Shown here one piece after another: positions 1-6,521 of a stretch of DNA of 9,397 nt (position 1 is its first letter; each line of letters begins with the position of its first letter). The position numbers and the translations under genes are program-made. The notes under the pieces were generated by a model. The model made no database searches. It was given only the letters and a program-made list of their open reading frames with translations, and was not told the origin of the DNA. Source of the DNA: Candidatus Margulisiibacteriota bacterium (GTDB lineage Bacteria; Margulisbacteria; Marinamargulisbacteria; DT-59); assembly GCA_013215865.1 (NCBI GenBank), contig JABSQL010000444.1, positions 1 through 9,397 on the forward strand, given 5' to 3'.

Positions 1-205
1 CAGCCCTGAGAATGGTACCCGACGCCCAAAGAGTGGCCATGGCCTGTTGACGTTGGGAGTTGTCTGCGTTTTCAGTGAGATGGAGTTCTACCACAATTTC
101 TTGAATATTGTCATAGAAACGGGAGAGTTTTTCCATTTTTTTCTCTGTATATTCTTTGAGGGGTGCGGACAGATCGACACCATGTGTTCTAACATTGATT
201 TTCAT
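1..205 (-). CDS. hpf: Ribosome hibernation promoting factor, HPF/RaiA (YfiA) family, partial
   Basis: The reverse strand reads an open frame starting MKINVRTHGVDLSAPLKEYT and continuing to the left edge, so only the first 68 residues are visible. The pattern (beta strand, a VDLSAPLKEYTEKKMEKLSRFYDNI helix, a strand IVVELHL, then GTILRA) is that of the HPF/RaiA ribosome-binding domain. This family sits in the decoding region of the 30S subunit and inactivates or dimerises ribosomes in stationary phase or stress. The ATG is preceded by AGGAG (213-217 on the plus strand) with a 7-nt gap, a good ribosome binding site. Because the 3' part lies outside the window, I cannot tell whether this is a short HPF or a long form with the C-terminal dimerisation domain. 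It is divergent from the glmU-like gene, with 78 bp between start codons. I found no convincing promoter for it. Confidence 0.88.
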   Translation of the reverse strand, partial: MKINVRTHGVDLSAPLKEYTEKKMEKLSRFYDNIQEIVVELHLTENADNSQRQQAMATLWASGTILRA

Positions 206-222
206 ACACATACTCCTTGCAT

Positions 223-251
223 TTGATACACTAAATGAATCAGAGTATTAT
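223..251 (+). promoter_or_regulatory. Sigma70-type promoter for the glmU-like gene
   Basis: TTGATA (223-228) and TATTAT (246-251) are each 5/6 matches to the -35 and -10 consensus and are separated by exactly 17 bp. The predicted start of transcription is near 258. This gives a short leader of about 26 nt that contains the purine-rich site GGAAAG (274-279) before the ATG at 284. It lies in the divergent interval with hpf. This is a consensus match only. Confidence 0.6.
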
Positions 252-283
252 CATATAAAAGAATGCCCAAAAAGGAAAGTATT

Positions 284-1264
284 ATGACACCCATTGCCAT
301 TGTATTAGCTGCTGGAAAAGGAACGCGGATGAACTCAGAAATTTTAAAAGTAGCGCATTATGTTGCCGGTAAGCCTATTGTGAACTACATATTAGATACA
401 TTACAACAGTTAAGTATACTTGATATTTGTTTGGTTATTGGACATCAGGCGGATATGGTTAAAAAAATTACCCATCGAAAGGGGCTCACATATGTACTTC
501 AAGAAAAGCAGTTAGGAACGGCTCATGCGGTACGTATGGCGGAATCATATCTAAAAAGCCATAAAGATTCTGATGTGATTGTATTGGCGGGGGATTGTCC
601 CCTGATTTCAGTAGAAACCTTGAAAAATCTGATGGCCATTCACCAAGAGTCCAATGCATTGGGGTCCATTTTGACCACTAGAATGCCAGACCCTGACGGT
701 TATGGCCGCATATTGCGTGGCAAAATGGGAACGATTATGGGTATTCGAGAGGCCAAAGATTGTACGTCCAAAGAATTAAGTATTAACGAAGTGAACACGG
801 GTATTTATTGCTTTAAGAGCCATGCCCTTTTATCTGCTTTGGAACATGTTAAAGCAGAAAATAAACAGCAAGAATATTATTTAACAGATGTCGTGGAAAT
901 ACTTAAATCAGAAGGAGCTGTTATTCAAGCCTATTGTTCTCATAATCATGGTGAAGTAACGGGCATCAACACCCGTATGGACCTTGCAAAAATTAATGAA
1001 ATTATATACGAACGGAATAATATCGCTTTCATGAAAGAGGGTGTCACCATCATTGATCCAAAAACAACCTTTATTGATTCAACGGTTACCATTGGTAGGG
1101 ATACGATTGTATATCCCTTTACAATGATTCAGGGCACGGCCCACATAGAAGCGCGCTGTCAAATTGGTCCCAATACATTTATTCGTAATGGAAACGTGGC
1201 TGAAGGGACGGTACTGCCTGCATTTTCGCACATAGATAACGGTTCAGATAGCAAGCGTATCTAA
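284..1264 (+). CDS. glmU: GlmU-like UDP-GlcNAc pyrophosphorylase, C-terminally truncated
   Basis: This 326-residue protein is a nucleotidyltransferase of the GlmU N-terminal type, which makes UDP-N-acetylglucosamine from GlcNAc-1-P and UTP in the cytoplasm for peptidoglycan and LPS synthesis. Visible motifs are LAAGKGTRM (8-16), K22 in LKVAHYVAGK, QLGTAHA (76-82), GDCPL with D104, DGYGR (138-142), EVNTG (169-173) and VTGIN with N229. D104 and N229 match the Mg-binding positions of E. coli GlmU. After about residue 250 come only a few left-handed beta-helix turns, then a stop. Family members are usually about 450-460 residues, so the acetyltransferase active site is absent. I prefer ATG 284 over ATG 263: it follows GGAAAG, and 263 would add seven residues before the usual MxPIAIVLAAG start. 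The 3' end overlaps ftsI, which is convergent, by 21 bp. It could instead be a monofunctional sugar nucleotidyltransferase with another sugar phosphate as substrate. Confidence 0.88.
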   Translation: MTPIAIVLAAGKGTRMNSEILKVAHYVAGKPIVNYILDTLQQLSILDICLVIGHQADMVKKITHRKGLTYVLQEKQLGTAHAVRMAESYLKSHKDSDVIVLAGDCPLISVETLKNLMAIHQESNALGSILTTRMPDPDGYGRILRGKMGTIMGIREAKDCTSKELSINEVNTGIYCFKSHALLSALEHVKAENKQQEYYLTDVVEILKSEGAVIQAYCSHNHGEVTGINTRMDLAKINEIIYERNNIAFMKEGVTIIDPKTTFIDSTVTIGRDTIVYPFTMIQGTAHIEARCQIGPNTFIRNGNVAEGTVLPAFSHIDNGSDSKRI

Positions 1265-2998
1265 AACGGGTAAAGTGGGCGGAGGCAATATATTTAAATA
1301 ATCCACACAGGCTTTGGCAATGCGTTGAAATATAGGTGCTGCAACGGTTGACCCCCAAATAGATTCAGTCGGGGTATCTACGGTGACAAGTATTAGAATT
1401 TCAGGGTTGTTTGCGGGCAGAAATCCACCAAACGACGCGATATAGGTATCTTTAAGGTATCCAATGCCACCGGCCCCTGCCTTTTGAGCAGTGGCGGTTT
1501 TCCCCGCAACTTTGAAAGGAGGAACTTTAGCACGAAAACCGGTTCCTTCTTCTGTGACACTCACCATTATGTGGGTGATATCTTTGGCTGTTTCACGGCT
1601 AATGATATGGCCTTTGCTGAGTTTAGGACGATATTGAATAGACATGTCTAATCCTTGGCCAATAATGGATTTTGTACGGGGCTCTTGTAATTCTCTAATG
1701 ATACGTGGTTTCACCATCTCCCCATCATTTGCGATTGTACATAGGGCAAGTGCGAGTTGAAGAGATGTGACTGCAAATCCCTGTCCGAAAGACATCATTG
1801 CAATATCGACTCCTGACCATAGGTGCGGAGGGCGGAGTAGTCCAGCGACTTCACCGGGCAGATCAATAGGCGTCGTTTTTCCAAACCCAAAAGCCGTCAG
1901 GTATTTGTATAATTTGTGTTTACCCAGCTCGATTGCGATTAAGGAAGAACCCACGTTTAAAGACTCTTTTAAAATTTCTTGAACTGTTTTGTACTCTGAT
2001 TCCCCTTCTTTTCTTTTATGTGCCTCTGAAATAGTGTGATTGGCTATTTGAAGTGTTTCAGGAACTTTAATAGTGGATGAAGATTTAAAAATGTTTTCTT
2101 CTAAGGCACCTGCGATGGTGAATACTTTTGAGATTGATCCGGGTTCAAAAACATCGGTTACACATTTGTTTTTCCAGTATGAAGGGGGATATTTCCAATA
2201 CATATTCGGATTAAAGTAGGGGTAGGATGCCATTCCCAATATGTCGCCCGTTTTGGGGTTCATTACAATGGCCTGACCGCTTTTTGCTTTCATTTTTTGG
2301 ATGCCTTCTTCTAGAAATTGTTGGGTAATAAATTGGATGTATTCATCGATAGAAGTAAAAATATCCCCGCCATTATAAGAGGTTAACTTGACAGTCCGCG
2401 ACCCGGTTATAATGCGAAAACCCATGGGATCACCATCGAGTATCATTTTTCCTGAAGATCCGGTCAGAAATTGATTAAACTGATATTCCAGCCCAGATAA
2501 GCCTTGGTTATCAATACCTACGAAACCAAGAACAGAACAGGCAAGATCTTCATGGGGATATACCCGCTTTTCTTCCTCAATAAATGATAATCCACTCAAT
2601 TTTAATGCCTGTAATTTATGAGAATCAGGTGTGTCTAGCTTTCGTTTGAGCCACACAAAGGGGCGTTCAACTGAAATTTTCTTTAGAATCGTTTTGGAAG
2701 GTAGTTTTAAAATAGGTGCTATAGCAGCTGCAAATTCCCATTTGTTTTGAATCTGTGGGGGTATTGCGTATGCAGAAAGCGCTGTTTTAGACAAGGCTAA
2801 TGGGGTGCCATTTCGGTCAAAGATCCGTCCGCGAGAAGGGCTGATATTAATGATTTTTTGAAGCTGCATATCGGATTTATGTTTAAAGAAAGCATGCTTT
2901 ATAATTTGTAAATAAAAAAGACGTCCTAAGAAAGTAATCGCACATAAAAGAAACAAGAATATCAGGTATTTAGATCTACGTTTAGAATGAGAGGTCAT
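1244..2998 (-). CDS. ftsI: Septal peptidoglycan transpeptidase FtsI (PBP3), class B penicillin-binding protein
   Basis: This 584-residue protein is a class B penicillin-binding protein, the D,D-transpeptidase that cross-links septal peptidoglycan with FtsW and the FtsQLB complex. It has a short basic cytoplasmic tail, one membrane anchor (about 11-31), the pedestal-domain signature RGRIFDRNG (56-64), FVWLKR (114-119), and a transpeptidase domain with the catalytic serine in SISK (S288-K291) and SLN (S346-N348). The third motif is KTAT (K500-T503) instead of the almost universal KTGT. There is no PASTA domain, and length is normal for FtsI. The preceding ftsL-like gene overlaps its start by ATGA (2995-2998) with no clear Shine-Dalgarno, so translation is probably coupled to ftsL. 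The FtsL-like neighbour favours FtsI over an elongation PBP2. The 3' end overlaps the glmU-like gene tail to tail. Confidence 0.93.
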   Translation of the reverse strand: MTSHSKRRSKYLIFLFLLCAITFLGRLFYLQIIKHAFFKHKSDMQLQKIINISPSRGRIFDRNGTPLALSKTALSAYAIPPQIQNKWEFAAAIAPILKLPSKTILKKISVERPFVWLKRKLDTPDSHKLQALKLSGLSFIEEEKRVYPHEDLACSVLGFVGIDNQGLSGLEYQFNQFLTGSSGKMILDGDPMGFRIITGSRTVKLTSYNGGDIFTSIDEYIQFITQQFLEEGIQKMKAKSGQAIVMNPKTGDILGMASYPYFNPNMYWKYPPSYWKNKCVTDVFEPGSISKVFTIAGALEENIFKSSSTIKVPETLQIANHTISEAHKRKEGESEYKTVQEILKESLNVGSSLIAIELGKHKLYKYLTAFGFGKTTPIDLPGEVAGLLRPPHLWSGVDIAMMSFGQGFAVTSLQLALALCTIANDGEMVKPRIIRELQEPRTKSIIGQGLDMSIQYRPKLSKGHIISRETAKDITHIMVSVTEEGTGFRAKVPPFKVAGKTATAQKAGAGGIGYLKDTYIASFGGFLPANNPEILILVTVDTPTESIWGSTVAAPIFQRIAKACVDYLNILPPPTLPVLDTLAI

Positions 2999-3273
2999 GG
3001 TGTTATATGAACATATTGGATATGGGTAATTGGTGTCATGTTGAGGGTGTTAATAGCGATTCTTTTGACTTCTGATAATCTGGTTTGGTGGGTATATAAC
3101 AGTTCATAGTGTTTATTTTCTTTTCTAAGGGAATCTGTTTTGATAATCATTTGTTGGATTTTGGCATTCAAAGAGGCGGTTTTAATATTAAAAATCAACC
3201 CAACAACAGAAAAGGTAATCATCGCTGAAAACAGTAGTATAAAAAAACCTTTCCTGCGAGATGTAGCCTTCAT
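2995..3273 (-). CDS. ftsL: Cell division protein FtsL-like
   Basis: This is a 92-residue bitopic membrane protein: a basic N-terminus (KATSRRKG), one hydrophobic segment (about 9-29), then a coiled-coil-prone periplasmic helix with repeated hydrophobics (LNAKIQQMIIKTDSLRKE) and a tail of the form RLSEVKRIAINTLNMTPI. That tail resembles the FtsL ending (E-I-A-R-E-x-L-G-M-x-x-P). FtsL forms the FtsQLB complex that activates FtsWI. Sequence identity in this family is low, so the call rests on architecture plus the ATGA overlap with ftsI. ATG 3273 is chosen because a TATAAT lies 8-13 nt upstream of it; the alternative ATG at 3282 adds three residues (MTI) but falls inside that -10 hexamer. Neither start has a Shine-Dalgarno at useful spacing. 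The usual upstream gene rsmH is absent; an ABC ATPase gene diverges instead. Confidence 0.8.
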   Translation of the reverse strand: MKATSRRKGFFILLFSAMITFSVVGLIFNIKTASLNAKIQQMIIKTDSLRKENKHYELLYTHQTRLSEVKRIAINTLNMTPITHIQYVHITP

Positions 3274-3280
3274 TATAGTC

Positions 3281-3309
3281 ATTATAGATATTACATCATT
3301 GCAGGTCTA
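3281..3309 (-). promoter_or_regulatory. Predicted ftsL-ftsI promoter, leaderless geometry
   Basis: On the minus strand, TAGACC (3304-3309, 4/6 to TTGACA) is followed after 17 bp by a perfect TATAAT (3281-3286). Counting 7 nt from the -10 box puts transcription start at about 3274, one base before ATG 3273. A second TATAAT (3272-3277) overlaps that start codon. With no ribosome binding site present, the simplest reading is a leaderless mRNA. The prediction is by eye. Confidence 0.45.
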
Positions 3310-3320
3310 CCTTCTTCACT

Positions 3321-3348
3321 TTGAAAATATGGGTGAATCACCTAGAAT
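3321..3348 (+). promoter_or_regulatory. Predicted promoter of the ABC operon, leaderless geometry
   Basis: TTGAAA (3321-3326, 5/6) and TAGAAT (3343-3348, 5/6) are separated by 16 bp. The expected transcription start, 7 nt after the -10 box, falls on base 3355, which is the A of the ATPase start codon. The bases before that ATG (AATAGTGGG) contain no Shine-Dalgarno. It sits back to back with the ftsL promoter; the two -35 boxes are 11 bp apart. Confidence 0.5.
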
Positions 3349-3354
3349 AGTGGG

Positions 3355-4281
3355 ATGATTGAGGTCAAAAATTTATGCAAAACGTATGGACACCTAAAGG
3401 CGATAGACCAGATATCTTTTTCTATTTCAAAAGGGGATATCGTGGGTTTTCTGGGTCCCAATGGGGCAGGAAAAACCACAACGATGAAGATTTTAACAGG
3501 CTATATGCCGGCTCAAAGCGGCACTGTTTTGATAGATGGGTTATCAATGATCGATCACTCCTTGAAAATCAGAAAGCGGATGGGGTATTTACCAGAAAAC
3601 AACCCTTTATATACAGATATGAGGGTGATTGATTATTTATCATTTGTCGCAGAGTTACGAAGTCTACGGGGTCCTGATAAAAAAGCATCCATTGATCGGG
3701 TAGTGGACTTGTGTCAACTCTCACAAGTGGTGTATTCCCCAATAGAAGAACTATCAAAAGGATTTTGTCAGAGGGTAGGCTTGGCTCAAGCGTTGATTCA
3801 TCATCCAGATATTCTTATTTTAGATGAGCCAACCAGCGGATTAGACCCTCATCAAATCATTGAAATGAGGGAACTTATCAAAACATTAGAAGGCGTAACG
3901 GTTATATTGTGTTCACATATATTATCCGAAGTACAGGCGACTTGTGATCGATTATTTATATTAAATAAGGGACACATTATCGCAGATGGTACGCCCAAAT
4001 CCTTGGCAACAAAAGTAAAGGCAGGGGTGACGGTTTATGCAGAAATTGATCAACCTCTTTCAGTTGTCACCCAAAAGGTAACCTCTCAACTGGATATGCA
4101 CTCCATAGATAGTACACTTTCTTCAGAAGGTTTCACACGCTTCACATTGGAGGCATCACACGACATAAGAAAAGAATTGTTTTTATTAGCCAAGCAAGAA
4201 AATTGGGTTTTGAGAGAACTATCAATGCAAGAGCAGGATTTGGAGTCGATATTTTTGTCATTAACAACGGAAAAAAAATGA
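3355..4281 (+). CDS. gldA: ABC transporter ATP-binding protein, GldA type
   Basis: This 308-residue cytoplasmic ATPase would power the permease encoded next. It shows every ABC landmark: Walker A GPNGAGKTT (34-42), the loop GYLPENNPLY (77-86) with Glu where most ABC proteins have the Q-loop Gln, a pattern I associate with the GldA group, signature LSKGF (133-137), Walker B ILILDE (153-158), D-loop SGLD (161-164) and switch His188. After about residue 215 comes a C-terminal extension of the DUF4162 kind common in this subfamily. The MIEVKNLCKTYG start fits ABC ATPases exactly, so ATG 3355 is secure although it lacks a ribosome binding site. The stop overlaps the permease start by ATGA (4278-4281). 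The name follows the Flavobacterium gliding gene by family resemblance. It does not imply gliding here; the substrate is unknown. Confidence 0.93.
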   Translation: MIEVKNLCKTYGHLKAIDQISFSISKGDIVGFLGPNGAGKTTTMKILTGYMPAQSGTVLIDGLSMIDHSLKIRKRMGYLPENNPLYTDMRVIDYLSFVAELRSLRGPDKKASIDRVVDLCQLSQVVYSPIEELSKGFCQRVGLAQALIHHPDILILDEPTSGLDPHQIIEMRELIKTLEGVTVILCSHILSEVQATCDRLFILNKGHIIADGTPKSLATKVKAGVTVYAEIDQPLSVVTQKVTSQLDMHSIDSTLSSEGFTRFTLEASHDIRKELFLLAKQENWVLRELSMQEQDLESIFLSLTTEKK

Positions 4282-4991
4282 ACATCGTTTGGGTGATTGT
4301 TAAAAAAGAACTGTCTTCATATTTTTTGGGGCCTATTGCGCCGGTCTTTTTGTCTGTTTTTTGGATTTTTACAGGATGGTATTTTTTGAAATTCCTATTC
4401 GTGGATGGCTCTGCCCATATGCGGGTCATGTTTGAAGCCATGCCTTGGATTTTAATGTGTATTTTACCCTCTTTTAGTATGCGAATATGGTCTGAGGAAA
4501 TACGGTCAGGGACCCTTCCCTTTATCATGACTTTTCCTATTCGAGATAGTCAATTAATTGCGGGTAAGTTTTTAGCGGGGGCAGGCATTGTTATATTTAG
4601 CATCTTGGGAACCTTACCCCTGGCTGCTATTGTGACGGCATTGGGAGAGCCAGATATTGGGGGTATTGTGATGGGTTATTTGGGAACGATATGTCTTGGC
4701 TTAGCATATCTTTCTGTAGGGATGTTGATGTCTCTACTCACACGTAACCAGATTGTTGCCTTTATATTAACCGTGATGTTGTGCTTTATTGGAAACACAT
4801 TGTCTAATGGTATTTTATTAGATGCATTACCCACTGTGATCACTCCTTTACTCATGACAATGTCTTTTATGCACCACTATGTGTCGATGTTAAGGGGTGT
4901 GCTGGATATTAGAGATATTTTGTATTTTATATCTGTAATCATTTTCTTTTTATATCTCAATTTACAAGTAATGGGGTTGAGGAGAAACTAA
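4278..4991 (+). CDS. gldF: ABC-2 type permease, GldF type
   Basis: This 237-residue protein with about six hydrophobic segments (near 17-42, 55-68, 94-120, 129-152, 159-180, 212-232) is the membrane subunit of the ABC system. Two regions fit GldF-type permeases: the N-terminal amphipathic VKKELSSYFLGPIAP before the first membrane helix, and SFSMRIWSEEIRSGTLPFIM (65-84), where this family has an M-R-x-x-x-E-E-x-R-x-G-T-L pattern. A later MLRGVLDIRDILYF (204-217) is also typical. The start at 4278 was chosen over upstream in-frame ATG 4203: it gives the canonical MNIVWVIVKKEL, overlaps the ATPase stop by ATGA and has GGA a few bases upstream. The stop codon directly abuts the next ATG. ATPase and permease would form a dimer of each in the inner membrane. 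Export is more likely than import for ABC-2 proteins; the cargo is unknown. Confidence 0.9.
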   Translation: MNIVWVIVKKELSSYFLGPIAPVFLSVFWIFTGWYFLKFLFVDGSAHMRVMFEAMPWILMCILPSFSMRIWSEEIRSGTLPFIMTFPIRDSQLIAGKFLAGAGIVIFSILGTLPLAAIVTALGEPDIGGIVMGYLGTICLGLAYLSVGMLMSLLTRNQIVAFILTVMLCFIGNTLSNGILLDALPTVITPLLMTMSFMHHYVSMLRGVLDIRDILYFISVIIFFLYLNLQVMGLRRN

Positions 4992-6521
4992 ATGTTGAAT
5001 AGGTTTAAACCCAGTGCGACACAACTGAGAGTGCTATTTTGCCTGCTTTTTTTGGGGGTCCTCATTACGATTAATGTGCTGTTTTCGAGTCATATTTATC
5101 GCTTTGATTTGACCTCTGATAAATTATATTCTCTATCTCCTTCTTCAAAAGAAATCTTAAATAATTTAGACGATTTTGTAACGATTCGAGTATATTTTTC
5201 CAGCAATTTACCCCCACATATTGCCCCCATTCGTCAGCAAGTTGTAGATTTGCTTTCAGAGTATGACATATATGGAAAAGGGTCCGTTCAAATAGAGTTT
5301 CATGATCCTCTCAAAAACCAATTGTCCATTGAGCGTATGAGGGAATTGGGGGTATTGCCTCTCCAATTAAGTGTCATAGAAAAAGACAAGCGGTCGGTGA
5401 TTGATGCGTTTCTGGGGATGTCAATCCATTATGAAGACCGTCATGAAGTGATTCCAATTGTCCGGTCTTCAGTGAGTTTGGAATATACGTTAACGACCCT
5501 AATAGAAAAGCTTGTGAATACGCATAAAAAGAAGGTTGGTTTTCTTTTTCGACCCGGCAGATCATTTAGTATGGGTCTTAAGACCATCTATGGTCAGTTA
5601 AGTCCGCACTATGAATTGGTCACTCTATATCCAGGAAACAGTATCCCAAATGAGTTAGATACATTGGTGGTGATCAGCCCAAAAGAAGTGCCGGAGTTCT
5701 CTGTCGTTCAAGTGGAGCGGTATATTCTTCAGGGCGGGAATATATTGTTTTTGATGGATACAATGGCCATTACGGCCAATATGAAAATTGAAGAAGTAAC
5801 CACAGGATTTGAGGCATTATTTCATCATTATGGTGTAGAGGTGTCGCGCAATATGGTAGTAGATGCACAACACGCAACCGCACCTTTTTCGAGTGGGTAT
5901 ATGACATACTCTCTTCCCTATCCCTTATGGCCAAAATTGACCCGAAAGCAGTTCAAACAAAACCACCCGGCTTTGGGTCGGTTACATTCACTCGTTTTAC
6001 CCTGGTCTAGTTCTTTGCATTTTCGAGACGCACATTCTTCGGGGCTAACGAAAGAAAACCTGGTATTCACTTCTGACAAAAATGGATCTTTAACAGGTAA
6101 TATTAATCTTTCCCCGCGTAGACGGTTTCCCATGCGAGACCAAGACCCTCAGCTCATGGTTGGTTTGTTGAAAGGTGTTGTTTCCTCATTCTATGACCAT
6201 GCCGACATCACATCTCAAGCTGAGTCTAAAATTGTGATTGTGGGAGATTCAGATTTTGTCTTAGATGGACTTGTTCGCAAATATCCAGATAACACTCGGT
6301 TTTTAACCCATATGGTGGACTGGCTATCTCTTAATGATGCCCTCATTGATATCAGGGTGCGTGTAAGGGGTGAATATCCTTTGGTGTCCCTAGGTTCCTC
6401 TAGGCTGTTTTTACTTCGTTTAGGGGGCATATTTGGGGTTTCTCTGTGTCTTTTGGTAATCTTATGGGTTCGGTATATACGCCGTCAAAAACAGCGAAAG
6501 AATTGGAAAGGGTCAAAATGA
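4992..6521 (+). CDS. gldG: GldG-like ABC transporter auxiliary protein
   Basis: This 509-residue protein has a membrane helix near the N-terminus (about 14-33), a large extracytoplasmic region and a second helix near the C-terminus (about 475-495) followed by a basic tail. Just after the first helix, DLTSDKLYSLSPSSKEIL (39-56) and VTIRVYFSSNLPP (63-75) match the hallmark start of GldG proteins, and the body fits the ABC-type uncharacterised auxiliary domain (PF09822 family). These proteins accompany GldA/GldF-type transporters; their biochemical role is not settled. Translation is well set up: GGAG (4981-4984) lies 7 nt before ATG, and the start directly abuts the permease stop. The stop overlaps the next start by ATGA (6518-6521). 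The tight spacing implies stoichiometric production with the transporter. Confidence 0.9.
   Translation: MLNRFKPSATQLRVLFCLLFLGVLITINVLFSSHIYRFDLTSDKLYSLSPSSKEILNNLDDFVTIRVYFSSNLPPHIAPIRQQVVDLLSEYDIYGKGSVQIEFHDPLKNQLSIERMRELGVLPLQLSVIEKDKRSVIDAFLGMSIHYEDRHEVIPIVRSSVSLEYTLTTLIEKLVNTHKKKVGFLFRPGRSFSMGLKTIYGQLSPHYELVTLYPGNSIPNELDTLVVISPKEVPEFSVVQVERYILQGGNILFLMDTMAITANMKIEEVTTGFEALFHHYGVEVSRNMVVDAQHATAPFSSGYMTYSLPYPLWPKLTRKQFKQNHPALGRLHSLVLPWSSSLHFRDAHSSGLTKENLVFTSDKNGSLTGNINLSPRRRFPMRDQDPQLMVGLLKGVVSSFYDHADITSQAESKIVIVGDSDFVLDGLVRKYPDNTRFLTHMVDWLSLNDALIDIRVRVRGEYPLVSLGSSRLFLLRLGGIFGVSLCLLVILWVRYIRRQKQRKNWKGSK

Noticed and set aside
263..283. Upstream ATG 263 as the start of the glmU-like gene.
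   Set aside because: It adds MPKKESI ahead of the conserved N-terminus and lies only 5 nt from the predicted transcription start with no ribosome binding site, whereas ATG 284 follows GGAAAG.
4203..4277. In-frame ATG 4203 as the permease start, and ATG 6446 as the DUF4340 protein start.
   Set aside because: Both lie deep in the preceding gene and add non-family residues before the membrane helix. The ATGA junctions at 4278 and 6518 fit family length and operon style.
4142..4528. 128-codon open frame on the minus strand across the ATPase-permease junction.
   Set aside because: It lies fully antisense to two well-supported genes, has no recognisable motif and no promoter or ribosome binding site; a shadow frame.
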